64,000 nucleotides of DNA from an uncultured Clostridium sp. Its GTDB lineage: Bacteria; Bacillota; Clostridia; TANB77; CAG-508. Numbering within the stretch: the first letter of the stretch is position 1; every line of letters begins with the position of its first letter. The translations under genes and the position numbers were made by a program. Below the pieces are notes generated by a model that was not told the DNA's origin, made no database searches, and saw only the letters and a list, made by a program, of their open reading frames with translations. Positions 50,325 through 57,762 of the stretch are shown here, piece by piece. Location of the stretch: contig CAKNJR010000002.1 of assembly GCA_930986425.1 (NCBI GenBank), positions 62,001 to 126,000 of the forward strand. Reading direction: 5' to 3'.

Positions 50325-51458
50325 TTGAAATATGAAGATAGAATAAAAAAATTAAATAGTTTAGAAAAATTTATTAATGGACAAAATCAAGATGATATAT
50401 TATTAATTCTTGATAAAAGATATGGAGAAGATAAGTGGAGTATTATTTGTTCCGTAATGCACTGGTTCAGAGTAGTAGAAGATTATCTATGTAGTGATAA
50501 TTTATTGAAGAAAAATAAAAAAGATTATAATTGGGGAGAAGTATACCTGTTTATATCTGCAGTTGATATTGTTGTAAAAGGCATAAATGATATATATAAA
50601 ATTGTGAAAAATAAAGATGGAATTCATCTTTTTTATGGAGAAAACAATATATTTGGTGATAAAAATAAAGATGATTGGAATTATTTTCAAAACATAAGAG
50701 CTATATTCGGAGCTCATCCAACAGAGTTAAAGGATAATGAAGAATTTATTGTAGCTACATATCCAACACCATATAATTCAATATTAGATAGACTACACGG
50801 TACAACAAAAGGTTGGGATTACTATACCTTTCTGTGGAGTAAAAAGAAGTCTAAGGAATTTTTACAAGAAAGTTTTGGATTTAAATTCGAGGATATAAAT
50901 AAGTATCTAGATAAATATATTGTATATTTAGACTCGTTATATAAAGAAATAATAACTATGATTAAGGATTATAAAAAAGAAGTGGCAAGAAATAAAATAG
51001 AAAAAAATCATAATCCTATAATTCAACTTAATATTTTAGAAAAAGAAGACAAGAAAAGGCTTAATTCCAGATATAAATACATAATAGATGTTTTGAGAAT
51101 ATTGATAAATACAAAAATAACAAATAAGTATAATCAAAATGAATATGAAAAATATAGAGAAAAAAATATTGAAAATGTTTCAATTTTATATGATATAATA
51201 CAAAATCCGGAAGAAGAAAAGCAAATAAGTAAAATTGAAGAAGTGGTTTTTTGTAATACAGAATATTTTACAAATATGTCAAGTTATTATTATACTAAGC
51301 TATATGAGTACTGGAATAATGAAGATATGGAAGAAATATTATTAAAGCATTTTAAGGATAGAATACCTCCATTTAATAGTGATATTGCTAATATAAAAGA
51401 ATTATATTGTTTGGTAAAAGCTTTTAATTATTATAAAAATAAAGAAAAAGCCCAATAG
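50325..51458 (+). CDS. Helical protein with HEPN-like R-x5-H motif after the retron RT
   Basis: About 377 residues. TTG 50325 is seven bases after AGGTG; an in-frame GTG at 50316 overlaps that site. Soluble, helical and charged. The segment FQNIRAIFGAHPTEL holds R-A-I-F-G-A-H, compatible with the HEPN R-x(4-6)-H pattern, in a protein otherwise unlike known families. It begins 38 bases after the RT stop and shares its terminator-bounded transcript, so it may be a third component of the retron system. Function unproven. Confidence 0.6.
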   Translation: MKYEDRIKKLNSLEKFINGQNQDDILLILDKRYGEDKWSIICSVMHWFRVVEDYLCSDNLLKKNKKDYNWGEVYLFISAVDIVVKGINDIYKIVKNKDGIHLFYGENNIFGDKNKDDWNYFQNIRAIFGAHPTELKDNEEFIVATYPTPYNSILDRLHGTTKGWDYYTFLWSKKKSKEFLQESFGFKFEDINKYLDKYIVYLDSLYKEIITMIKDYKKEVARNKIEKNHNPIIQLNILEKEDKKRLNSRYKYIIDVLRILINTKITNKYNQNEYEKYREKNIENVSILYDIIQNPEEEKQISKIEEVVFCNTEYFTNMSSYYYTKLYEYWNNEDMEEILLKHFKDRIPPFNSDIANIKELYCLVKAFNYYKNKEKAQ

Positions 51459-51468
51459 GGCTTTTTCT
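51443..51468. terminator. Bidirectional terminator
   Basis: Perfect 11-bp stem AGAAAAAGCCC (51443-51453) / GGGCTTTTTCT (51458-51468). The stop codon of the upstream gene lies in the loop. It separates convergent genes. Confidence 0.88.
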
Positions 51469-51763
51469 ATAAAATCAGACATCCAATAATTAACTGAATG
51501 CCATCACAAAAACCATTCCTATAATACTTTTCATTCCAGTAACAAATATACTCTAGAAAACTAGAATTAAGTAATTCAAGTTGTTTTTCTACAAACTTTC
51601 TATTCTGTTTAGGTATAGTACCTAAAATTTTTTCAGAAATCTCATCAAACTTAACTGTATGTTTCTTATCTTCGTCATCAAGAAAGGCAAGCTCGGTTTC
51701 TTCTCTAAAGGCAAGCCAATCTTTTAATAAATCTTCATTAACTTTTCTAAAATTATTAATCAT
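51467..51763 (-). CDS. Small hypothetical protein related to the one at 8-301
   Basis: A 98-residue protein with a helical, charged body and a C-terminal FCDGIQLIIGCLI segment, similar in size and ending to the ICE protein at 8-301. Start has GGAGGT upstream on the minus strand. It is the last gene before the right end of the second element. Function unknown; its presence at the ends of both elements suggests an element-maintenance role (inference). Confidence 0.65.
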   Translation of the reverse strand: MINNFRKVNEDLLKDWLAFREETELAFLDDEDKKHTVKFDEISEKILGTIPKQNRKFVEKQLELLNSSFLEYICYWNEKYYRNGFCDGIQLIIGCLIL

Positions 51764-51823
51764 AAAATAACCTCCAAAATAAAAAATAATATCTAAATAC
51801 TTCCAAAAATCTTAATAAAAAAA

Positions 51824-51845
51824 TTGGGGAGAAATTGGGGATCAA
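51824..51845. repeat. Arm-type repeat at the right end of the second element
   Basis: TTGGGGAGAA-ATTGGGGATCAA, nearly identical to 37287-37308 at the left end (differences at two positions). The paired TTGGGGA boxes lie about 120 bp inside the right att core. Confidence 0.6.
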
Positions 51846-51963
51846 TTGCTCAAAAAGGATACATTTTCAACCATATTATTCATTAAATGAAAAAACTTCT
51901 AAGTATTGATAACACTAGCATATAATACAATTCAATACGCATCACAAAAAACATTATGTCAAC

Positions 51964-51981
51964 CCTCATAACCCGAAGGTC
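51964..51981 (+). other. Right attachment core of the second element
   Basis: CCTCATAACCCGAAGGTC, an exact 18-bp copy of the tRNA-Met anticodon-region core at 37146-37163. The bases after it do not form a T arm, so no intact tRNA 3' half remains on the chromosomal side. Confidence 0.8.
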
Positions 51982-52096
51982 ATCACTCAACCCAAACCAC
52001 TTAATCAACAAATTTACAAAACAAACTATATTTGCGTAACAATTATATGCTATAATGTACCCATAAAAACTCAAAACCATAAAAAGGAGAGAAACC

Positions 52097-52879
52097 ATGA
52101 TTTATATTACAGGAGATACCCATGCAGACTTTACTAGATTTTCAACAGATAAATTTTCGATTCAAAAAGAAATGACCAAAGAAGATTATATTATAATTTG
52201 TGGAGATTTTGGTGGAGTTTGGTCATATGAAAAAGAAAGTAATCAGGAAAAATACTGGCTCGATTGGTTAAACAGTAAAAACTTTACTACATTATTCGTA
52301 GACGGAAATCATGAAAATTTTACTCGTCTATATAATTATCCAACCCAAACTTGGCACAGTGGTAAAGTGCACAAAATAAGAGATTCAGTATTTCATTTAA
52401 TGCGTGGAGAAATTTTTGACATAGATGATAAAAAATTCTTTACATTTGGAGGAGCCAAGTCACATGATACTCAAGACGGAATTCTAAATATGGACGAAGA
52501 AGAAAAAATATATACATACAGGAAAAGAGGGGCTCTATTTAGAATAAGAAATTATTCATGGTGGGACTTAGAGCTTCCAACAAAAGAAGAGATGCAAAAT
52601 GGGTTAAATAATCTAGAAAAGGCAAATTATAAAGTAGATTATATCATAACCCATTGTGCTCCAACAAATGTACAAGCATTACTGGGGGGAGGAGAATATA
52701 AGAAGGATTATTTAACAGATTATTTGCAAGAGATATCTGAAAAATGTAATTTCAAAAAATGGTATTTTGGACATTATCATGATAATAAACAAATTGACAC
52801 AAAGTATGTTTTATTATACGAAAATATAGTACCATTAGAATATGAAAGTATTTTTTTATCAAAGTCAAATATGATATAA
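52097..52879 (+). CDS. Calcineurin-like metallophosphoesterase
   Basis: A 260-residue protein with the complete metallophosphoesterase motif set: ITGDTHAD (GD-x-H), IICGDFGG (GD), VDGNHENF (GNHE), ITHCAPT (H), and FGHYHDN (GH-x-H). It cleaves phosphoesters with two bound metals; the substrate is unknown. It is the first gene right of the att site. The upstream TGCTATAAT (about 52048-52056) is an extended -10 promoter. It is followed 30 bases later by the ASCH gene. Confidence 0.9.
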   Translation: MIYITGDTHADFTRFSTDKFSIQKEMTKEDYIIICGDFGGVWSYEKESNQEKYWLDWLNSKNFTTLFVDGNHENFTRLYNYPTQTWHSGKVHKIRDSVFHLMRGEIFDIDDKKFFTFGGAKSHDTQDGILNMDEEEKIYTYRKRGALFRIRNYSWWDLELPTKEEMQNGLNNLEKANYKVDYIITHCAPTNVQALLGGGEYKKDYLTDYLQEISEKCNFKKWYFGHYHDNKQIDTKYVLLYENIVPLEYESIFLSKSNMI

Positions 52880-52909
52880 TACCAATAGATTATGTATTAG
52901 GAGTACCAA

Positions 52910-53308
52910 ATGAAAGTTTTAACTATTAGGCAACCATGGGCTACTTTAATCATGGCTGGATTAAAAGAATATGAATTTAGAAGTTGGAAAACAAATTACA
53001 GGGGAGAGGTTCTAATTCATGCAGGAAAAACAATAGATAGAGAAGCGGAAAAAAGATTAAAAAAATATTTACCAGATAAATTACCTACAGGCAAAATTCT
53101 TGGAAAAGTAAACTTAATGGATTGCATCAAAGTAACACCTCAATTTCTAAGTGAACTTAGAAAAGTAAATCCAGACATTTATGCAAAGAGTGTGTTTAAA
53201 GAAGAATATGCATGGAATGTTAAAGTGCTAGAAAAAATTGATAAACCGATAGATACCAAAGGCAAATTAGGTCTATGGAATTATAGTGATAAAGAAAAAA
53301 GAATATGA
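52910..53308 (+). CDS. ASCH-domain protein
   Basis: A 132-residue ASCH protein: starts MKVLTIRQPWATLIMAG, then KEYEFRSWKTNYRGEVLIHAGK, and GKILGKVNLMDC. The ASCH fold (PUA-related) binds RNA or modified nucleosides, and some members are nucleoside hydrolases. It follows the metallophosphoesterase gene and may share its transcript. Confidence 0.85.
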   Translation: MKVLTIRQPWATLIMAGLKEYEFRSWKTNYRGEVLIHAGKTIDREAEKRLKKYLPDKLPTGKILGKVNLMDCIKVTPQFLSELRKVNPDIYAKSVFKEEYAWNVKVLEKIDKPIDTKGKLGLWNYSDKEKRI

Positions 53309-53703
53309 TAGCCATACAAATAAAATAATTAATAAAATTCCAGATAAGAAATTGATAGTAAAAATATTAAACAATGCATAATAGGAGAAGAAGTGCCAGT
53401 ATTAGAATTAATTGGGGGATACTGTCACTTCTTATATGAATCTTATGGAATAAAAATTTAAGTTTTTAACTTAAATTAACATAATTATAGCACATAATGT
53501 TGTCGAATACTGTCGAAGTTTGTCGAAGATAACAAAAATAATAAAAAAATGTCTGTCTTTTGATAATATTACAAAGAATCTATTGCAAAAATTATTTGAA
53601 TTGTTGTAATATAGTTAAGTACATATTGTACAGAGATTGAATATTAAAAATACTTTAAATTCATGCAAAAATTTAATTTAATAAAGTAATAAGGAGGTAT
53701 TTT
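53309..53703. promoter_or_regulatory. Regulatory gap with hairpins and three 0A-type boxes
   Basis: No gene. AAGAAGTGCCAGTAT / ATACTGTCACTTCTT (about 53389-53436) and AATTTAAGTT / AACTTAAATT (about 53456-53478) form hairpins. TGTCGAA occurs three times at 53501, 53511 and 53521 at an exact 10-bp period. The repeats lie about 180 bp before the NUDIX gene at 53704. Confidence 0.65.
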
Positions 53704-54183
53704 ATGGAGGATATTTCTATTGAAGTTGGGCAGAGACTTTTTAATTATAGAGTGTCTGCTGTTTTTAGATGTGGCGACAAAATATTGCTACATCACGGAT
53801 TAGACAAAGACCACTATACGTTACCAGGTGGCAGAGTTAAAGTAGGAGAATCTACAGTAACTGCATTAAAAAGAGAAATGAAAGAGGAAATGGGATTAGA
53901 TACTGAATATGTAAGACCATTTTCTTTTATTGAGAATTTTTTCGAAATGGACGGAAAATTATATCACGAGCTATTAGTTACTCATGAGTTAAAATTTAAA
54001 GATGAGTCAGTGTACTTTAAGGGAAAAATTATGCCTATTGAACCTGAAAAGCAAGGCAAACTTGAGTTTTTATGGTTTGATATAAACAAGTTAGATAACA
54101 TAGATTTTGTACCTATAAAAATAAAGGAAGCTATAAAAAGAAATTCAAAAGATTTTTTGCATTTTATTAATTTTGAAAAATAG
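53704..54183 (+). CDS. NUDIX hydrolase
   Basis: A 159-residue protein with the Nudix box GGRVKVGESTVTALKREM-KEEMG beginning near residue 42 (G-x5-E-x7-RE-x2-EE-x-G), on a fold starting NYRVSAVFRCGDKILL. It hydrolyses nucleoside diphosphate derivatives of unknown identity. Ribosome site AAGGAGG. It lies downstream of the TGTCGAA array, so it may be under Spo0A-type control. Confidence 0.9.
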   Translation: MEDISIEVGQRLFNYRVSAVFRCGDKILLHHGLDKDHYTLPGGRVKVGESTVTALKREMKEEMGLDTEYVRPFSFIENFFEMDGKLYHELLVTHELKFKDESVYFKGKIMPIEPEKQGKLEFLWFDINKLDNIDFVPIKIKEAIKRNSKDFLHFINFEK

Positions 54184-54250
54184 TGGAATATAAGCCTAGA
54201 CAACCCCAAAAAAATTTAATACAATTATTTAAATAAAGTTAATGAACAAT

Positions 54251-54343
54251 AAAAATGTTAACTAACTACCAAACTAAAACCATCATAGGCTATTATAAAA
54301 AATGTTAATAAACTGTAGAACTAAAATAGGAATAGCCTATTAT
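54251..54343. repeat. Two imperfect 47-bp tandem repeats
   Basis: AAAAATGTTAA starts at 54251 and 54298 and the unit ends in CTATTAT at 54296 and 54343. The inner parts diverge, and the AGGCTAT / ATAGCCT ends are inverted with respect to each other. Non-coding; a short ORF of six codons (54359) with a strong AGGAGG follows. Confidence 0.5.
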
Positions 54344-54391
54344 CCAAGAAAGGAGGAAATGTTATATCTTAAAATATAGCATAAAAGAAAA

Positions 54392-55444
54392 ATGAACGGT
54401 GATTTAGAAATGAAACTTTTTGATATTTTTACTGAAGGATACAAAGATAAGCTGGATGAAAAGAAAGATTTGAGGGAGTATTTAAGGGAAAAAACAAGAG
54501 AAGCACTAATTGGAATATATGGTAGATATTATCTTGCAGGAAATATGAATGATATTGACAAGATTAAAGAGATAAAAGGAAAATCAAAGGAAAATATTAT
54601 TAATAAAATAATTAATCTAATAGATACTCAGCTAATATCAGTTTTCCAATATATGAATGATAATAGAATGGAGCAAATTAAAAATATAGCTAATGATGAT
54701 GGCTTTTCGACTTTTGAATTAGGTGAGATTAATAATTTTTCGATAGACATTATTATGAAATTACATTTATTAGGATTAATTTTTGCAAAAAAAGAAAATG
54801 AAAAGACAATTATTCATATGCCGAATTTTATTAAAAATAAAATAAGAAATATAGAAGGAAACTTTTATTTAGATTATTATGATGATTTACTTTTATATTT
54901 AAAAGGCATGACTTATACTTATGGAGTAATTGACATGAAAAAAGCCTATGAGTATATCAGTAATGAAATTCCAATTAATTTTAATAAATTTAATTCTATA
55001 GTTCTGTTTACAACATATATGGAATTAGATAATATATATTTTAAGAGTCCGGAAATGGTGCTGGCAAATATAGAATTAACCGAAGACCAAATAAGTAAAC
55101 TAGAAAATAAGAAAATAAAACTAGAAAAATATGATTTAAAATTTTTTAAATCTATGGCTGACGGAACTTATTTGAAAAATCTTAAAGAATATAAATCTTT
55201 TAGGAACTATTTAAAAAACAATTTTAGATATGATTTAAATGATGATGAAGATCTAAGGAAAGAGCTTATTCAATCATATTCAGATATTGCTCAAGTAGAT
55301 GAAAGGAAAGCATTACAAGTCTTAAAAATGATGATTTCTGATAATTTTGATATAGACGATGATGAAGAGCAGATAATGATAGGCTACATAAATAATATTA
55401 GAGAGAAAATGCCTATTTGGAAAAAAGGTGGAAAAATAAATTAA
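54392..55444 (+). CDS. Hypothetical helical protein
   Basis: A 350-residue, soluble, charged, helical protein; I do not recognise the family. A winged-helix-like middle (FSTFELGEINNFSIDIIMKL, LHLLGLIFAKKENEKTIIHM) resembles a small regulator domain, and a C-terminal acidic DDEDLRKELIQSY region follows. The start is uncertain: ATG 54392 and ATG 54410 both lack a good ribosome site, while AGGAGG at about 54352 serves a six-codon mini-ORF at 54359. Translation might be coupled to it. Confidence 0.55.
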   Translation: MNGDLEMKLFDIFTEGYKDKLDEKKDLREYLREKTREALIGIYGRYYLAGNMNDIDKIKEIKGKSKENIINKIINLIDTQLISVFQYMNDNRMEQIKNIANDDGFSTFELGEINNFSIDIIMKLHLLGLIFAKKENEKTIIHMPNFIKNKIRNIEGNFYLDYYDDLLLYLKGMTYTYGVIDMKKAYEYISNEIPINFNKFNSIVLFTTYMELDNIYFKSPEMVLANIELTEDQISKLENKKIKLEKYDLKFFKSMADGTYLKNLKEYKSFRNYLKNNFRYDLNDDEDLRKELIQSYSDIAQVDERKALQVLKMMISDNFDIDDDEEQIMIGYINNIREKMPIWKKGGKIN

Positions 55445-55551
55445 AATATCTAATTATAAATTTTTACACTTTACTTTTGGCATTTATTTATAATATAATT
55501 AATGAAATGAATTTATTATTAACAAAAACTAAAGAAAGAGAGGAAATACAA

Positions 55552-56469
55552 ATGAAAGATTATTTTGGATACAAAGATAAAGTATGTGTTGTAACAGGTG
55601 TTTCAAGTGGAATGGGAGAGGCTACAGCTAAAGTTTTGCTAAGTTTAGGGGCAAAAGTATATGGCTTAGATATGAATTCTCCAAAAGTTAAAAATCTTAC
55701 ATCTTTTATAAAATGTAATTTAGCACATAAAAAAGATATTGATGAAGCTTTTAAGATAATTCCAGACCATGTTGATTCATTCTTTGGAGTAGCAGGTTTA
55801 TCAGGAGCAAAAACTGATTATAGAACAACTTTTGATTGCAACTACACAGCAAATATGTATATTACTTTAAAATATTTAACAAAAAGAATGACTAAAGGTG
55901 GCTCAATTGTTTATTGCACATCAACTGCTGGACAAGAGTGGAAAAGATTTAAAAGAGAGCAAAATAAGGTTGTACATTGCACAACTTGGAAAGAGGTTCA
56001 AGAGGCTACTAAAAAGCTTGCTAATTCAGCACCATCTACTTTTGCATATATGTATTCTAAGAGATGCCTTTCACAATTCGCTTGCGAGCAAGCTGTAAAT
56101 TTTGCTAAAAAAGGAATTAGAATAAATAATGTAATGCCTGGTTCAACTGATACTGGAATGAAGCAAGAGTTCCAAGACATGGTCGGAAGTGAAGAAGGTC
56201 TAATTGCAGAGGCAGGTTTAGCAGGAAGACTTGCTACTTCAGATGAAATGGCTTTCCCAATGGTTTTCTTGAATTCGGAAATGGCATCTTTTATTTCAGG
56301 TGTAGATTTGGCAGTAGATTATGTAGATACTTGCCTAAAAGAGTTAGGATTAAAGAAAAATTTAGAAGCTGTCTCAGCTACAAATCCTATAATTTGTGCA
56401 ATTGCTAAAAGAATGATGAACAAATCTGCAAATGAGTTAAAGGCTTTAAATGAAGGCAAGTCTGAGTAA
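55552..56469 (+). CDS. Short-chain dehydrogenase/reductase
   Basis: About 305 residues. ATG 55552 has GAGAGGAAA upstream; the longer in-frame reading includes a hydrophobic leader from the intergenic region. Classical SDR: VTGVSSGMGEA (TGxxxGxG cofactor motif), a catalytic Tyr in YMYSKRCLSQFACEQA (YxxxK), and NNVMPGSTDTG. It has an insertion after the serine strand (KRFKREQNKVVHC), as in some hydroxysteroid or coniferyl alcohol dehydrogenase-like SDRs. Substrate unknown. Confidence 0.88.
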   Translation: MKDYFGYKDKVCVVTGVSSGMGEATAKVLLSLGAKVYGLDMNSPKVKNLTSFIKCNLAHKKDIDEAFKIIPDHVDSFFGVAGLSGAKTDYRTTFDCNYTANMYITLKYLTKRMTKGGSIVYCTSTAGQEWKRFKREQNKVVHCTTWKEVQEATKKLANSAPSTFAYMYSKRCLSQFACEQAVNFAKKGIRINNVMPGSTDTGMKQEFQDMVGSEEGLIAEAGLAGRLATSDEMAFPMVFLNSEMASFISGVDLAVDYVDTCLKELGLKKNLEAVSATNPIICAIAKRMMNKSANELKALNEGKSE

Positions 56470-56572
56470 ACTATATATTTTATGTAAGTAAAACCGTGAA
56501 GCGAATGCAGAAGAACATATATTGTTGCGTAAATGAGAAAGGTAAGTATTAAAAAAGGAGTTGTACAATATA

Positions 56573-57193
56573 ATGAATTTCAGTGTTAACTGTAATAACA
56601 GTATCAGGCTTATTGGAAGCAAAAAAATATACATAGATTCATATGAAATAAAAGAAGAAACACATGATGCGGATTATATATTTTGCACGCATTCTCACTA
56701 TGATCATTTTTCGCCAGAGGATATTAAAAAGGTTCTAAAAAGTGATACCAAAATTATAACTATTCAAGAAGCTAAAATTGATGCAGAAAAACTAGTTGGA
56801 AAAGAAAATGTTCTCATAGTAGAACCAAATCAAAATTATACAATTGATGATATCAGTTTTTCCACAACTTATGCATTTAATGTGGATAAGCCTTTCCATC
56901 CTAAAGGCAACAGATGGGTTGGATATATTATTGAGCTTGATGGCACAAAATATTACATTGCTGGAGATACAGATAATATCCCCGAGATAAGAAAGATTAT
57001 AGCTGATGTAGCATTTTTACCAGTTGGCGGAACTTATACAATGGACTATAAAGAGGCAGCAGATTTAGCAAATGTATTAAATGTAAATACAGTAGTTCCA
57101 ACTCATTATGGAAGTGTAGCTGGTAAAAAGGAAGATGGCGAGAATTTTAAAAGATTAGTAAAAAATAAAGAAGTTGTAATTTTTGAATTATAA
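56573..57193 (+). CDS. Metallo-beta-lactamase-fold hydrolase
   Basis: About 206 residues. ATG 56573 is downstream of AAGGAG; TTG 56561 abuts it. Metal site FCTHSHYDHFSPED (H-x-H-x-DH), a later Asp in YIAGDTDNIPE, and His in VPTHYGSVAG. This is the UlaG-like metal-dependent hydrolase type. Substrate unknown. It follows the SDR gene by about 100 bases. Confidence 0.88.
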   Translation: MNFSVNCNNSIRLIGSKKIYIDSYEIKEETHDADYIFCTHSHYDHFSPEDIKKVLKSDTKIITIQEAKIDAEKLVGKENVLIVEPNQNYTIDDISFSTTYAFNVDKPFHPKGNRWVGYIIELDGTKYYIAGDTDNIPEIRKIIADVAFLPVGGTYTMDYKEAADLANVLNVNTVVPTHYGSVAGKKEDGENFKRLVKNKEVVIFEL

Positions 57194-57287
57194 ATTTACT
57201 TTTTATATAAAATGTTTTGCAAATACAAAATACTTCTCAAATATAAAATATTTCACAAAGATACAATATTAAATCTTATATAATAAA

Positions 57288-57322
57288 AGACCCTTATAAA
57301 GAAATGATTCTTTATAAGGGTC
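57288..57322 (-). terminator. Terminator of the minus-strand gene
   Basis: GACCCTTATAAAG / CTTTATAAGGGTC perfect hairpin. On the minus strand it is followed by TTTTATT. It ends the 85-residue gene at 57331. Confidence 0.8.
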
Positions 57323-57330
57323 GGACTTTG

Positions 57331-57588
57331 TTATGGAATGCTACATCTGCACACCCAGAGGAGGTGATGTTTTCCGATGATGCTTCTGGCGTCGATGAGG
57401 GTGTCACGCAGATCTTCGTTTGTTAGTGCAAACGGATTGTATTCTGCAAGAATCTCACAATCACCTTGAAAATATTTTTCAAGGACGACATCATCATATC
57501 GCTCACGGATAACGTATTGCTCTCTCGGGGAAGTCGGGATGTCTGTGAAATATTCTACATACTTCACAGGCATATATGGGCATTTCAC
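57331..57588 (-). CDS. Hypothetical 85-residue protein of foreign composition
   Basis: An 85-residue protein with no recognised domain; it begins MKCPYMPVKYVEYFTDIP and ends WVCRCSIP. Its codons are clearly richer in G and C than all neighbours (for example GGC, GTC, CGG and CTC are common), so it was probably acquired recently. It has a complete cassette: promoter (57633-57661), a G-rich ribosome site and its own terminator. Function unknown. Confidence 0.6.
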   Translation of the reverse strand: MKCPYMPVKYVEYFTDIPTSPREQYVIRERYDDVVLEKYFQGDCEILAEYNPFALTNEDLRDTLIDARSIIGKHHLLWVCRCSIP

Positions 57589-57632
57589 AATAAGCCCCCC
57601 CTTTCTGAAAGTGTATTTAAGTCTGCATAATT

Positions 57633-57661
57633 ATTATATCATTAAAGCTAGATTAATTCAA
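57633..57661 (-). promoter_or_regulatory. Promoter of the 85-residue gene
   Basis: Minus strand: TTGAAT (plus 57656-57661), 17 bp, TATAAT (plus 57633-57638). Confidence 0.65.
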
Positions 57662-57762
57662 CTCTTTTTAATTCTATCTTTTTTAGGATTTTTACTCTTG
57701 TATATTCTTACTTATACGTGATAAAATATTGCATAATATTAAAGGTAAAAGAAAGGAAAAAT

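Noticed and set aside
51883..52098. Minus-strand ORF across the right att site
   Set aside because: It is a chance frame spanning the att core, with no ribosome site, overlapping the promoter region of the metallophosphoesterase gene.
55417..55551. N-terminal extension of the SDR protein
   Set aside because: The extension begins inside the preceding gene, and a proper ribosome site precedes ATG 55552, where the SDR fold starts.
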